A stretch of DNA of 42,036 bases from Streptomyces griseus (GCA_002154345.1 MUNB01000076.1:1-42036), one strand, 5' to 3'; shown: positions 8,853 to 15,932, counted from the stretch's first letter. Notes: a model not told the origin generated them from the letters alone. Numbers and translations: made by a program.

Positions 8853-9545
8853 CTACGCGTCCTCCGACGCCATCCCGGTCTCCCGCAACGTCACGTTCAA
8901 CCGGCCGGCCCGCAGCCCCGCTGCCGGGTCGGCCGTTCCCGCGTACACCTTCGGCACCCCGTGGAACGCGTAACGCGACGGCCCGCCGAAGACGAACAGA
9001 TCCCCGGACGCCAACTCCACGTCCGTGCAGGGCCGCCCGCGACCTTCCGTGTTCCCGAAGCGGAACACGCACCTCGCCCCGATGCTCAACGACACCACAG
9101 GAGCGCCCGACCGCTCCTCCTTGTCCTGATGCATGCCCATGCGCGCCGTGTCGTCGTAGAAATTGATCAGTGCGGTGTCCGGTGTGAACGCCGCCGCCGC
9201 GCCCTCGTCGCCGTACGCCTCCGCCACCGCCGCCCGCCCCAGATCGCCCAGCCACTCCGGGAACGGGGCCACCCGGGCGCCGTTCACGTCGTCCGCCGTA
9301 CGCGCGTACCGGTACGGCTGCCAGTGCCACCCCAGGCACACCGTCCGCACCGACATCACCCCGCCGCCCGGCAGCACCGTGTGCCGCAACGGGACCGGCC
9401 CCCGCGCCCACCGACGGCACGCCGCCACCAACTCCGCCCGCTGCTCCACCGAAAGCCATTCCGGCACGTGCACGGCCCCCGGCGCGACCACTTGGCGCGG
9501 CCGCCGGAACAGCCCGTCCGAGGAGGGCGGAAGCCCGTGCGCCAC
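8853..9545 (-). CDS. alkB: AlkB family Fe(II)/2-oxoglutarate-dependent DNA repair dioxygenase
   Basis: AlkB removes methyl groups from 1-methyladenine and 3-methylcytosine in DNA or RNA by oxidative demethylation, using Fe(II) and 2-oxoglutarate. The iron-binding triad is visible: H139 and D141 in MGMHQDKEE and H195 in YAFHGVPKV. The 2-oxoglutarate arginines are in GRLNVTLRETG (R215, R221), and the substrate-side motif ALINFYDD precedes the HxD. Length is 230 aa, normal for the family. GTG 9545 lies 3 bp after the ogt stop, so the two are almost surely one transcript with related jobs in alkylation damage repair. Confidence 0.93.
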   Translation of the reverse strand: MAHGLPPSSDGLFRRPRQVVAPGAVHVPEWLSVEQRAELVAACRRWARGPVPLRHTVLPGGGVMSVRTVCLGWHWQPYRYARTADDVNGARVAPFPEWLGDLGRAAVAEAYGDEGAAAAFTPDTALINFYDDTARMGMHQDKEERSGAPVVSLSIGARCVFRFGNTEGRGRPCTDVELASGDLFVFGGPSRYAFHGVPKVYAGTADPAAGLRAGRLNVTLRETGMASEDA

Positions 9546-9548
9546 GGC

Positions 9549-10088
9549 TCAGCCCGCCAGAGCTTCGACGCCTTCGAGCCCCAGCAGCAGCTTCTTGCGC
9601 TCCAGGCCGCCCGCGTACCCCCGCAGGGCCCCGTCCGCCCCGATCACCCGGTGGCACGGCCGCACGACCAGCAGCGGATTGCGCCCGATCGCCGTGCCCA
9701 CCGCCCGTACCCCCGCGCCCGAGGCCCCGACCTGCGCCGCGACCTGGCCGTACGACACCGTGCTCCCGTACGGGATCGACTCCAGCACCGCCCAGACCCG
9801 CCGCTGGAACTCCGTGCCGGCACCCTCGGCCACCGGTACGTCGAACCGCGTCGAGCGTCCCGCGAAGTAGGCCTCCAGTTGCTGGGCGACCTCCGCGAAC
9901 GCCTCAGGGGCGTGCCTCCAGCCGTCCTGGACGACCACGCCGCCCTTCTGACCGGGCATCGACAGCGACCGCAGCCGGACACCTCCGGCCCCGGCCGCAT
10001 CCGGCCCGTCCGCCACCGCCGTCTCCTCGCCGACCAGCAGCAACTCGCCCAACGGGCTCTCCACCCGTGCGTACACCGTCGTCGTCAT
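9549..10088 (-). CDS. ogt: methylated-DNA--protein-cysteine methyltransferase
   Basis: Suicide repair protein that transfers the methyl group of O6-methylguanine to its own cysteine. The active-site PCHRVIG motif places the acceptor at C145, followed by GYAGGLERKKLLL; the helix-turn-helix-like DNA-binding part is FQRRVWAVLESIPYGSTVSYGQVA. The N-terminal half (to about residue 88) is the poorly conserved RNase-H-like domain. At 179 aa it is an Ogt/MGMT-type single-domain protein without the regulatory N-terminal domain of Ada. It is the first gene of the ogt-alkB pair; the spacer upstream to yajQ is 198 bp and contains the likely yajQ terminator. Confidence 0.93.
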   Translation of the reverse strand: MTTTVYARVESPLGELLLVGEETAVADGPDAAGAGGVRLRSLSMPGQKGGVVVQDGWRHAPEAFAEVAQQLEAYFAGRSTRFDVPVAEGAGTEFQRRVWAVLESIPYGSTVSYGQVAAQVGASGAGVRAVGTAIGRNPLLVVRPCHRVIGADGALRGYAGGLERKKLLLGLEGVEALAG

Positions 10089-10213
10089 GCCTTCTCACTT
10101 CCCCGGTCCGTACGGCCAGTCTGCGCCCCGTCCGCCCACCACCACCGGCGGTATTCGGACATCGCATCCGCATGCCCCGCCCGGCACGACCACACGGGCC
10201 GGAAACACGAAGA

Positions 10214-10247
10214 GGCACGCCGTCGAGGTCGGCCTCGGCGGTGTGCC
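10214..10247 (-). terminator. Hairpin downstream of yajQ
   Basis: A 15-position stem (arms GGCACGCCGTCGAGG and CCTCGGCGGTGTGCC) closes on a 4-base loop about 40 bp after the yajQ stop. Two positions are G-T on the plus strand and therefore A-C mismatches in the minus-strand transcript. It is positioned to end yajQ transcription before ogt. Confidence 0.55.
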
Positions 10248-10286
10248 CCGTTGCGTGCGGCAGTCGACTGCCGTGACTGCCGGTGA

Positions 10287-10775
10287 CTACCGGTAGTTCA
10301 CGAACTGGATCGCGAACTCGAAGTCCTTGCCCTTCAGCAGCGCCTGAACGGCTTGGAGGTCGTCCCGGCTCTTCGAGCTGACGCGCAGCTCGTCACCCTG
10401 GACCTGCGCCTTGACGCCCTTCGGGCCCTCGTCGCGGATCGTCTTCGCCACCTTCTTGGCGTTCTCCTGGGAGATGCCTTCCTCGATCGTGGCGAAGATC
10501 TTGTACTCCTTGCCGGAGAGCTGCGGCTCACCGGCGTCCAGCGACTTCAGCGAGATCCCGCGCTTGATCAGCTTGGACTGGAAGATGTCGAGGATGGCCT
10601 TGACGCGCTCCTCGCCGTTCGCCTCCATCAGAATCTTCTCGCCCGACCACGAGATCGAGGCGCCCGTGCCCTTGAAGTCGTAACGCTGGGAGATCTCCTT
10701 GGCGGCCTGGTTGAGGGCGTTGTCGACCTCCTGCCGCTCGACCTTCGAGACGATGTCGAAACTGGAGTCGGCCAT
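10287..10775 (-). CDS. yajQ: YajQ family nucleotide-binding protein
   Basis: The protein starts [20 protein letters not shown] and contains the family signatures [14 protein letters not shown] and the paired ferredoxin-like folds, ending AIQFVNYR. YajQ proteins bind nucleotides or RNA; some homologues have been reported to bind cyclic di-GMP and act as transcriptional co-regulators, but the role in actinomycetes is not settled. The frame is open 45 bp further upstream, yet ATG 10775 has AAGGAG at good spacing and gives 162 aa, the standard length. It is monocistronic, divergent from tRNA-Tyr (167 bp apart). Confidence 0.93.
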   Translation of the reverse strand: MADSSFDIVSKVERQEVDNALNQAAKEISQRYDFKGTGASISWSGEKILMEANGEERVKAILDIFQSKLIKRGISLKSLDAGEPQLSGKEYKIFATIEEGISQENAKKVAKTIRDEGPKGVKAQVQGDELRVSSKSRDDLQAVQALLKGKDFEFAIQFVNYR

Positions 10776-10887
10776 GACGTGTGGCTCCTTGCGTCGAATG
10801 TGCGTGGGGATACAGGCCAAAGCCTAGCCACCGCCGCACACTCCGGGCGCTGATCAATGAGGTGGCGGAGCACCCCTGGCCATCGGG

Positions 10888-10893
10888 TATTGT
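10888..10893 (+). promoter_or_regulatory. Possible -10 element for tRNA-Tyr
   Basis: TATTGT fits the Streptomyces TANNNT -10 pattern and lies about 50 bp upstream of the tRNA in a locally AT-richer stretch. I find no convincing -35 hexamer at the right distance, so this is a weak call. Confidence 0.3.
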
Positions 10894-10941
10894 TTACGTC
10901 GTCGCCAAGGAGCTCACCACGAGATCCAACGCGTCGTTCGA

Positions 10942-11023
<82 letters not shown>

Positions 11024-11030
11024 CGCGAAC

Positions 11031-11064
11031 GAAGCCCCCGACCGGATATCCGGTCGGGGGCTTC
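11031..11064. terminator. Bidirectional terminator between tRNA-Tyr and NAD(P)-binding gene
   Basis: A perfect 34-bp palindrome with 17-base arms (GAAGCCCCCGACCGGAT and its complement) centred on GATATC. It sits between the plus-strand tRNA-Tyr and the 3' end of the minus-strand gene at 11110, so it can terminate both. Confidence 0.85.
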
Positions 11065-11109
11065 CTCGTTGTCCGGGCGGGCGTTCCCGTCGCCGAGCCC
11101 CGGTGCGGA

Positions 11110-11766
11110 TCAGTTGCCCGCGACGTCCTTCACGGCCACCGTCACCGGCACGTTCCCGGAGATCGCCTCCAGGGTGAGGCCCGCCGTCGCCGGGGTGTCC
11201 AGCAGCTCCAGCAGCGTGGCCGCCACATCGTCGCGGGGGATCGGGCCGCGGCCCGTCGAGGCGGCCAGCAGGACCTGCCCGGTGCCCGCGTCGTCGGTCA
11301 GCATGCCGGGGCGCAGGATCGTCCAGTCCAGCGCGGTACGGGCGCGTACGTCGGCGTCGGCGGCGCCCTTGGCCCGGAGGTACACGTCGAAGACCTCGTC
11401 GCCGGGGTGGTCGGGGTCGGCGCCCATCGAGGAGACGACGAGATAGCGGCGGACGCCCGCCGCCTCGGCCGCGTCGGCGAACAGCACGGCCGCGTCGCGG
11501 TCGACGGTGTCCTTGCGGGCGGTGCCGCTGTTCGGCCCCGCGCCCGCCGCGAAGACGGCCGCGTCCGCGCCGCGCAGCACCTCCGCGGTCTGCTCCACGG
11601 TGGCCGATTCGAGGTCCAGCACGGCGGGTTGGGCGCCGGCGTCGGTCAGGTCCTGACTCTGTTGGGGGTTGCGGATGATCCCTACGGCTTCATCCCCGCG
11701 TGCGGCGAGCAGCCGCTCCAGCCGCAGTGCGATCTGTCCGTGTCCACCTGCGATGACAATGCGCAT
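11110..11766 (-). CDS. NAD(P)-binding Rossmann protein, atypical SDR type
   Basis: A 218-residue protein that begins MRIVIAGGHGQIALRLERLL, with the glycine-rich dinucleotide motif GGHGQI typical of atypical short-chain dehydrogenases (NmrA/YwnB-like). Later family features are GADAAVFAAGAGPNSG, RRYLVVSSMGAD and TALDWTILRPGML; the YxxxK pair of classical SDRs is replaced by Y-L-R-A-K (VYLRAKGAAD). Substrate is unknown; such proteins can be reductases or redox-sensing regulators. ATG 11766 is chosen because the Rossmann motif starts there; the open frame upstream overlaps the next gene. It is 34 bp downstream of the amidohydrolase-like gene and probably co-transcribed with it. Confidence 0.86.
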   Translation of the reverse strand: MRIVIAGGHGQIALRLERLLAARGDEAVGIIRNPQQSQDLTDAGAQPAVLDLESATVEQTAEVLRGADAAVFAAGAGPNSGTARKDTVDRDAAVLFADAAEAAGVRRYLVVSSMGADPDHPGDEVFDVYLRAKGAADADVRARTALDWTILRPGMLTDDAGTGQVLLAASTGRGPIPRDDVAATLLELLDTPATAGLTLEAISGNVPVTVAVKDVAGN

Positions 11767-11800
11767 ATCTCCGACCGTACGCCCGGGGGCGGGCTCCCGC

Positions 11801-13096
11801 TCAGTTCCTGGGCCCGGAACCGGAGTCGGGTCGTCCCTGGCGCGGAAGGCCGCCGAGGCCGGCGGTGGCGTCGGCGTCGGAGTCGCAGTACTCGCGCACG
11901 GCGCTGGTGCGGGCGACGACCCGGCCGCGGTGGATGACGATGCGGCTGTAGGCGAGGGAGAGCACCGAGGAGAGCCGCTCGCCCCGTACGGCGAGGAGTT
12001 CGGCGGGAAAGCCCGCCTCGACGCGTACGTCGGGAAGGCCGAGGACCGCGCGCGCGGTCGTGGAGACCAGGGCGTACGCCTGTTCGGCGCGTAGCCCGGC
12101 CTGGGAGGCGAGGAGGTAGGCCGCTTCGAGCGGATCGCCGCGGCCGACCGGGTTGGCCGTGTCCCGCAACGCGCCACTGCCCGCCGCGACACGGACGCCG
12201 GCGGAGCGCAGCAGGCGTACGGGGGCGGTCGTACGGCGCTCCGCACCGGCGCAGCCGCCCTGGGGCAGGCAGACCACGGTGATCCCGGCGGCGGCCAGCC
12301 GGTCGGCGGCGCGGGTCGCGGCGTCCAGCGGCAGATGGGCCAGACCGGCGCACGGGCCGAGGGTGACACCGGGGCGCAGACCGGCGGCCATCGCGGCGAG
12401 CCGGGCCAGCCGGGCGGGGTCGTCGCCGTCGGTGTGCAGGTCCACGGGGCAGCCGTGCTCGGCGGCGATCTCCAGGACGGCCTCGGTGTAGCCCGTGGGG
12501 TCCGGGTCGAGGTCGGGGCAGCCGCCGACGACGGCCGCGCCCATCTTCACCGCGTCCCTGAGCATCGCGAGGCTGTCCGCCCCGGCGACGCCGGTGAGGA
12601 TCCGGGGGACCGCGACGGGCATCACGTCGGCGAGGCCGCGCAGCGCGCGCCGGGTCTGCAGGACGGCTTCGAGCGGGACGAGGCCCTGGACGTCGCCGAC
12701 GCGGACGTGGGTGCGCAGGGCGGTCGCGCCGTGGCCGAGCTGGAGGAGCGCGGCCTCGGTGGCGCGGCGCTGGATGTCCTCGGCGCGGTGGGAGGCCGGG
12801 CCCGGGCTGTCGGGGCCCGCGCTGTCGGCCGTGAGGGCGGTGTCGCTGTGGGCGTGGGGTTCGGCCGGGGCGGGGAGCAGGAGATAGCCGCGGAGGTCGA
12901 TGCGGGGGCCGCGGGCGGTGAGGCTGCCCGCGGTGCCGACGGCCTCGATGCGGCTGCCGCTCAGGCGTACGTCGACGGCCCTGCCGTCGGCGAGACGGGC
13001 GCCGCCGAGGACGAGGACGGGGGTGTCGGCGGTGGTGGCCGCGTCGGCGCTGTCGGGCGCGTTGTCGTCGGGCCGCCGTGGCTGGCTGTCAGGCAT
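11801..13096 (-). CDS. Cytosine deaminase-like amidohydrolase superfamily protein, probably lacking catalytic residues
   Basis: The 431-residue protein follows E. coli cytosine deaminase (CodA) along its length as I remember that sequence: EPHAHSDTALTA for EPHIHLDTTQTA, ALRTHVRVGD for HVRTHVDVSD, GAAVVGGCPDLD for GADVVGAIPHFE, VDLHTDGDD for IDVHCDEID. Metal-ligand histidines H81, H83 and H221 are kept. The catalytic glutamate position is G224, the second catalytic histidine falls on P248 or C249, and the metal/catalytic aspartate (HDD in CodA) is S-G-A at 306-308. It may therefore be a pseudoenzyme or use different chemistry. The first 25 residues are Asp/Ala-rich and disordered-looking. ATG 13096 has AGGAG seven bases upstream. 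It is the first gene of a pair with the NAD(P)-binding gene. Confidence 0.8.
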   Translation of the reverse strand: MPDSQPRRPDDNAPDSADAATTADTPVLVLGGARLADGRAVDVRLSGSRIEAVGTAGSLTARGPRIDLRGYLLLPAPAEPHAHSDTALTADSAGPDSPGPASHRAEDIQRRATEAALLQLGHGATALRTHVRVGDVQGLVPLEAVLQTRRALRGLADVMPVAVPRILTGVAGADSLAMLRDAVKMGAAVVGGCPDLDPDPTGYTEAVLEIAAEHGCPVDLHTDGDDPARLARLAAMAAGLRPGVTLGPCAGLAHLPLDAATRAADRLAAAGITVVCLPQGGCAGAERRTTAPVRLLRSAGVRVAAGSGALRDTANPVGRGDPLEAAYLLASQAGLRAEQAYALVSTTARAVLGLPDVRVEAGFPAELLAVRGERLSSVLSLAYSRIVIHRGRVVARTSAVREYCDSDADATAGLGGLPRQGRPDSGSGPRN

Positions 13097-13310
13097 CGCG
13101 CTCCTGGGAGGGGTGCAAGTTCACACGGAGTGACCACACCCTAGGGGCGTGCGGGGGCGGCTTCCGGGAGGAGCGGAATAGTCGTACCGGTGCGCCTGTG
13201 CTGCCGGCCGGCCGGGCCCGGTCCTGAGGCGGACGCGGCCTGGATCAAGGCCTGATCAGGGGGTGTGGACGGCCCCGGGCGGAGGGCCGGAGCGTGCGGA
13301 ACAAACGGAT

Positions 13311-13340
13311 TTGGGCAACCGGCGGGGGACCGTGTAATGT
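13311..13340 (+). promoter_or_regulatory. Promoter of tRNA-Thr/tRNA-Met
   Basis: TTGGGC (13311-13316), an 18-bp spacer and TAATGT (13335-13340) fit a principal-sigma (HrdB) promoter. The expected start point is a few bases before the mature tRNA-Thr at 13352. The remaining spacer back to the amidohydrolase-like gene start (13097-13310) shows nothing else I can name. Confidence 0.65.
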
Positions 13341-13351
13341 CTTCATCGCTC

Positions 13352-13424
13352 GCCCCAATAGCTCAGTCGGTAGAGCGTCTCCATGGTAAGGAGAAGGTCT
13401 GCGGTTCGATTCCGCATTGGGGCT
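13352..13424 (+). tRNA. tRNA-Thr (anticodon GGT)
   Basis: Cloverleaf with acceptor GCCCCAA / TTGGGGC, D arm GCTC-AGTCGGTA-GAGC, anticodon stem TCTCC / GGAGA around ATGGTAA with GGT at 13385-13387, and T arm GCGG-TTCGATT-CCGC. The discriminator is T. No CCA is encoded. It is the first of a two-tRNA unit with tRNA-Met. Confidence 0.97.
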
Positions 13425-13439
13425 CTGGTGATCGGGAAA

Positions 13440-13455
13440 CCCCGCTTCGGCGGGG
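13440..13455 (+). other. UUCG-loop hairpin in the tRNA-Thr/tRNA-Met spacer
   Basis: CCCCGC-TTCG-GCGGGG is a compact, very stable tetraloop hairpin halfway between the two tRNAs. It has no following T run, so it is more likely a processing or folding spacer in the tRNA precursor than a terminator. Confidence 0.6.
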
Positions 13456-13469
13456 GGACTCATCATCAA

Positions 13470-13542
13470 AGCGGTGTAGCTCAGTCGGTAGAGCAAGCGG
13501 CTCATAATCGCTGTGTCACCGGTTCAAGTCCGGTCACCGCTA
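13470..13542 (+). tRNA. tRNA-Met (anticodon CAT), elongator type
   Basis: Acceptor AGCGGTG / CACCGCT, D arm GCTC-AGTCGGTA-GAGC, anticodon stem AGCGG / TCGCT around CTCATAA with CAT at 13503-13505, T arm CCGG-TTCAAGT-CCGG. The base pair 1-72 is A-T and the anticodon stem lacks the three G-C pairs of initiator tRNA, so this is not the initiator. A CAT tRNA modified to read Ile AUA cannot be ruled out from sequence alone, but the tRNA-Thr/tRNA-Met/rpmG order favours elongator Met. Confidence 0.93.
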
Positions 13543-13547
13543 CTAAC

Positions 13548-13585
13548 GGTAGCCGATTGTTGGGTCGGTCCTTCGATCGGCTACC
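13548..13585 (+). terminator. Hairpin between tRNA-Met and rpmG
   Basis: Arms GGTAGCCGAT (13548-13557) and ATCGGCTACC (13576-13585) pair perfectly over 10 bp, followed by CTTTC. It begins 6 bp after the tRNA and 46 bp before rpmG, so it may end the tRNA transcript or limit read-through into rpmG. Confidence 0.6.
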
Positions 13586-13630
13586 CTTTCATGCGTTCAT
13601 CCGTCCAACGTCCGTCCAAGGAGCACTCAC

Positions 13631-13795
13631 GTGGCTGCCACCGACGTCCGCCCGAAGATCACGCTGGCCTGCGTGGAGTGCAAGGAGCGGAACTACATCA
13701 CCAAGAAGAACCGGCGTAACAACCCGGACCGTCTTGAGATGAAGAAGCACTGCCCGCGCTGCAACTCGCACACCGCGCACCGCGAAACGCGCTGA
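13631..13795 (+). CDS. rpmG: 50S ribosomal protein L33, zinc-binding form
   Basis: Small large-subunit ribosomal protein, 54 aa, reading from GTG 13631 with AAGGAG ten bases upstream. It has the two CxxC pairs of the zinc (C+) form: C14-VE-C17 and C41-PR-C44, flanking the basic stretch [12 protein letters not shown]. Streptomyces usually encodes both zinc and zinc-free L33 paralogues, switched by the zinc regulator Zur; this copy next to tRNA-Thr and tRNA-Met is the zinc form. It is followed by its own terminator and then the dehydratase pair. Confidence 0.95.
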
Positions 13796-13807
13796 ATCAG
13801 GCTCGTA

Positions 13808-13840
13808 CACGAGGCCGTCCCCTCTGGGGGCGGCCTCGTG
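13808..13840 (+). terminator. Terminator after rpmG
   Basis: Arms CACGAGGCCG (13808-13817) and CGGCCTCGTG (13831-13840), with further CCCC/GGGG pairing inside. The hairpin starts 13 bp after the rpmG stop and ends 46 bp before the next gene. A short T-rich stretch follows (TCGTTGTGTTCG). Confidence 0.75.
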
Positions 13841-13886
13841 TCGTTGTGTTCGTCTTTCATCAGGTTTCTCAGGAGGTAGCGAGCTC

Positions 13887-14339
13887 ATGGCGCTCGACCA
13901 GTCCTTCGTGGGGCGGACCTATCCGCCCACTCCGGCGTACGAGGTCGGCCGGGAGAAGATCCGCGAGTTCGCCGAGGCGGTGGGCGACCCCCACCCGGCG
14001 TACGTCGACGTGGAGGCCGCCCGTGCACTCGGTCACGCCGATGTGATCGCGCCGCCCACCTTCGTCTTCTCGATCACCTTCCGGGCCGCCGGAGTGGTGG
14101 TGCAGGACCCGCAGCTGGGCCTGGACTACAGCCGGGTGGTGCACGGGGACCAGAAGTTCTCCTATGTGCGTCCGGTGCGGGCGGGGGACCGGCTGACGGT
14201 CACCTCGACGATCGAGGCGATCAAGTCCCTCGCGGGCAACGACATCCTGGACGTCCGCGGGGATGTGCACGACGAGGCCGGCGAACTGGTCGTCTCGGCG
14301 TTGACGAAGCTGGTGGCGCGCGCCGCCGAGGAGGCGTGA
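13887..14339 (+). CDS. MaoC/FAS1-type dehydratase, HadA-like subunit
   Basis: A 150-residue single hotdog-fold protein beginning MALDQSFVGRTYPPTPAYEV and continuing REKIREFAEAVGDPHPAY, which resembles the substrate-binding (cap) subunit HadA of the mycobacterial (3R)-hydroxyacyl-ACP dehydratase. It lacks the catalytic D-x-N-P-x-H motif that its partner carries. The start has AGGAGG ten bases upstream. Its stop overlaps the ATG of the next gene (TGATG), so the two are made together and very likely form a heterodimer that dehydrates 3-hydroxyacyl thioesters. The substrate in a non-mycolate organism is unknown. Confidence 0.88.
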   Translation: MALDQSFVGRTYPPTPAYEVGREKIREFAEAVGDPHPAYVDVEAARALGHADVIAPPTFVFSITFRAAGVVVQDPQLGLDYSRVVHGDQKFSYVRPVRAGDRLTVTSTIEAIKSLAGNDILDVRGDVHDEAGELVVSALTKLVARAAEEA

Positions 14340-14767
14340 TGACGGCGAAGGTCTCTTACGGGTCGGTCGAGGTCGGCACGGAACTGCCGGCGCAGTCGTT
14401 CCCGGTGACGCGGGCCACGCTCGTGCAGTACGCGGGCGCCTCGGGCGACTTCAACCCCATCCACTGGAACGAGAAGTTCGCGCGCGAGGTCGGGCTGCCG
14501 GATGTGATCGCGCACGGCATGTTCACGATGGCCGAGGCGATCCGGGTGGTCACGGACTGGGCCGGTGACCCGGGCGCGGTCGTCGACTACGGGGTGCGTT
14601 TCACCAAGCCGGTCGTCGTGCCCAACGACGACAAGGGCGCGCTGATCGAGGTCAGCGGCAAGATCGCGGCGAAGCTGGACGACAACCTGGTCCGGGTGGA
14701 CCTGGTCGCCGTGTGCGACGGCAAGAAGGTGCTGGGCATGTCCCGGGCCCTGGTCCGGCTCGCCTGA
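14339..14767 (+). CDS. MaoC family dehydratase, HadB-like catalytic subunit
   Basis: Catalytic partner of the preceding gene. The hydratase-2 motif is complete: YAGASGDFNPIHWNEKFA, with Asp and His as the expected catalytic pair, followed by GLPDVIAHGMFTMA. The product is 142 aa from ATG 14339; a GTG three bases upstream (14336) would add one residue and cannot be excluded. GAGGAGG at 14328-14334 serves either start. It probably removes water from (3R)-hydroxyacyl-CoA or -ACP in a fatty-acid-like pathway. In Mycobacterium the equivalent genes sit between rpmG2 and tRNA-Trp/secE, the same neighbourhood as here, but hadC is absent in this window. Confidence 0.9.
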   Translation: MTAKVSYGSVEVGTELPAQSFPVTRATLVQYAGASGDFNPIHWNEKFAREVGLPDVIAHGMFTMAEAIRVVTDWAGDPGAVVDYGVRFTKPVVVPNDDKGALIEVSGKIAAKLDDNLVRVDLVAVCDGKKVLGMSRALVRLA

Positions 14768-14821
14768 GACGTACCGGCGCGTCGGCCGGACCCGGTGGCC
14801 GTCCGAGCCCCGGACCCCGGC

Positions 14822-14866
14822 GTACGGTCCGTGGCCCCGCACCGGCGGCCGGGCCACGGACCGTAC
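14822..14866 (+). terminator. Long hairpin between HadB-like gene and murB
   Basis: Perfect 16-base arms GTACGGTCCGTGGCCC (14822-14837) and GGGCCACGGACCGTAC (14851-14866) with a 13-base loop. It lies 55 bp after the dehydratase stop and its foot ends 10 bp before the murB start, followed by TCTTGT. Confidence 0.8.
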
Positions 14867-14869
14867 TCT
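14864..14869 (+). promoter_or_regulatory. -10 element placing murB transcription start at its GTG
   Basis: TACTCT matches TANNNT and ends 7 bp before the murB GTG at 14877. It overlaps the 3' foot of the terminator hairpin. No ribosome site is present between it and the GTG, which suggests a leaderless mRNA. The -35 region is inside the hairpin and not recognisable. Confidence 0.45.
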
Positions 14870-14876
14870 TGTCCCC

Positions 14877-15932
14877 GTGCAGGAACTCCACGACGCCCCC
14901 CTCGCCCCCCTGACCACCTTCCGGCTCGGCGGCCCCGCAGCCCGGCTGCTGACCGCCACGACCGACGCCGAGGTGATCGCCGCCGTGCGCGAGGCCGACG
15001 CGAGCGGCACCCCGCTGCTGGTGATCGGCGGCGGCTCCAACCTGGTCATCGGGGACAAGGGCTTCGACGGCACCGCGCTGCGCATCGCCACCCAGGGCTT
15101 CGCGCTCTCGGGTACGTCCCTGGAGCTGGCGGCCGGTGAGGTGTGGACCGACGCCGTCGCCCGGACCGTCGAGGCGGGCCTGGCGGGCATCGAGTGCCTG
15201 GCCGGCATCCCCGGCTCCGCCGGTGCGACGCCCATCCAGAACGTCGGCGCGTACGGGCAGGAGGTGTCCACCACCATCACGGAGGTCGTCGCCTACGACC
15301 GGCGCACCGAGGAGACGGTGACGATTCCGAACGCGGAGTGCGCGTTCTCGTACCGCCACAGTCGCTTCAAGGCCGAACCCGACCGCTTCGTGGTGCTGCG
15401 TGTCCGATTCGAGCTGGAAGAGGCCGCCGGGCTTTCCGCGCCCCTCAAGTACCCCGAAACGGCCAGGGCCATGGGCGTCGAGCAGGGCGACCGCGTCCCG
15501 CTGGAGGCCGCCCGCGAGACCGTGCTGCGGCTGCGGGCCGGCAAGGGCATGGTGCTGGACCCGGAGGACCACGACACCTGGTCGGCGGGGTCCTTCTTCA
15601 CCAACCCGATCCTCGGACCGGCCGCCTTCGACGACTTCCTCGCCCGGGTCCGCGAGCACCTCGGCCCGGACGTGACACCCCCCGCGTTCCCCGCCGGGGA
15701 CGGCCGCACCAAGACCTCGGCGGCCTGGCTGATCGACCGGGCCGGATTCACCAAGGGCTACGGCAGCGGCCCCGCCCGGATCTCCACCAAGCACACCCTC
15801 GCCCTCACCAACCGGGGCGCGGCCACCACCGAGGACCTGCTCGCCCTGGCCCGCGAGGTCGTCGCCGGAGTGCACCGGGCCTTCGGCGTCACCCTGGTCA
15901 ACGAGCCGGTGACGGTCGGCGTCAGCCTCTAG
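14877..15932 (+). CDS. murB: UDP-N-acetylmuramate dehydrogenase
   Basis: MurB reduces UDP-N-acetylglucosamine enolpyruvate to UDP-N-acetylmuramate with FAD and NADPH, the second committed step of peptidoglycan precursor synthesis in the cytoplasm. FAD-binding residues appear in VIGGGSNLVIGD (about 50-60) and LAGIPGSAGATPIQNVGAYG. The type I pattern includes SYRHSRFK, the catalytic serine S239 in WSAGSFFTNPIL, and the C-terminal glutamate E343 in LVNEPVTVGV. Length is 351 aa, normal for actinobacteria. The GTG start has no Shine-Dalgarno sequence, and no in-frame alternative with one lies upstream. MurB is outside the dcw cluster, as usual in Streptomyces. Confidence 0.95.
   Translation: MQELHDAPLAPLTTFRLGGPAARLLTATTDAEVIAAVREADASGTPLLVIGGGSNLVIGDKGFDGTALRIATQGFALSGTSLELAAGEVWTDAVARTVEAGLAGIECLAGIPGSAGATPIQNVGAYGQEVSTTITEVVAYDRRTEETVTIPNAECAFSYRHSRFKAEPDRFVVLRVRFELEEAAGLSAPLKYPETARAMGVEQGDRVPLEAARETVLRLRAGKGMVLDPEDHDTWSAGSFFTNPILGPAAFDDFLARVREHLGPDVTPPAFPAGDGRTKTSAAWLIDRAGFTKGYGSGPARISTKHTLALTNRGAATTEDLLALAREVVAGVHRAFGVTLVNEPVTVGVSL

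Noticed and set aside
9604-9657. Plus-strand frame 8961-10286 across alkB and ogt as a gene
   Set aside because: R/P/H-rich shadow of two well-identified minus-strand genes.
13361-13494. Direct repeat GCTCAGTCGGTAGAGC seen twice
   Set aside because: These are the D arms of tRNA-Thr and tRNA-Met, not a mobile or CRISPR repeat.
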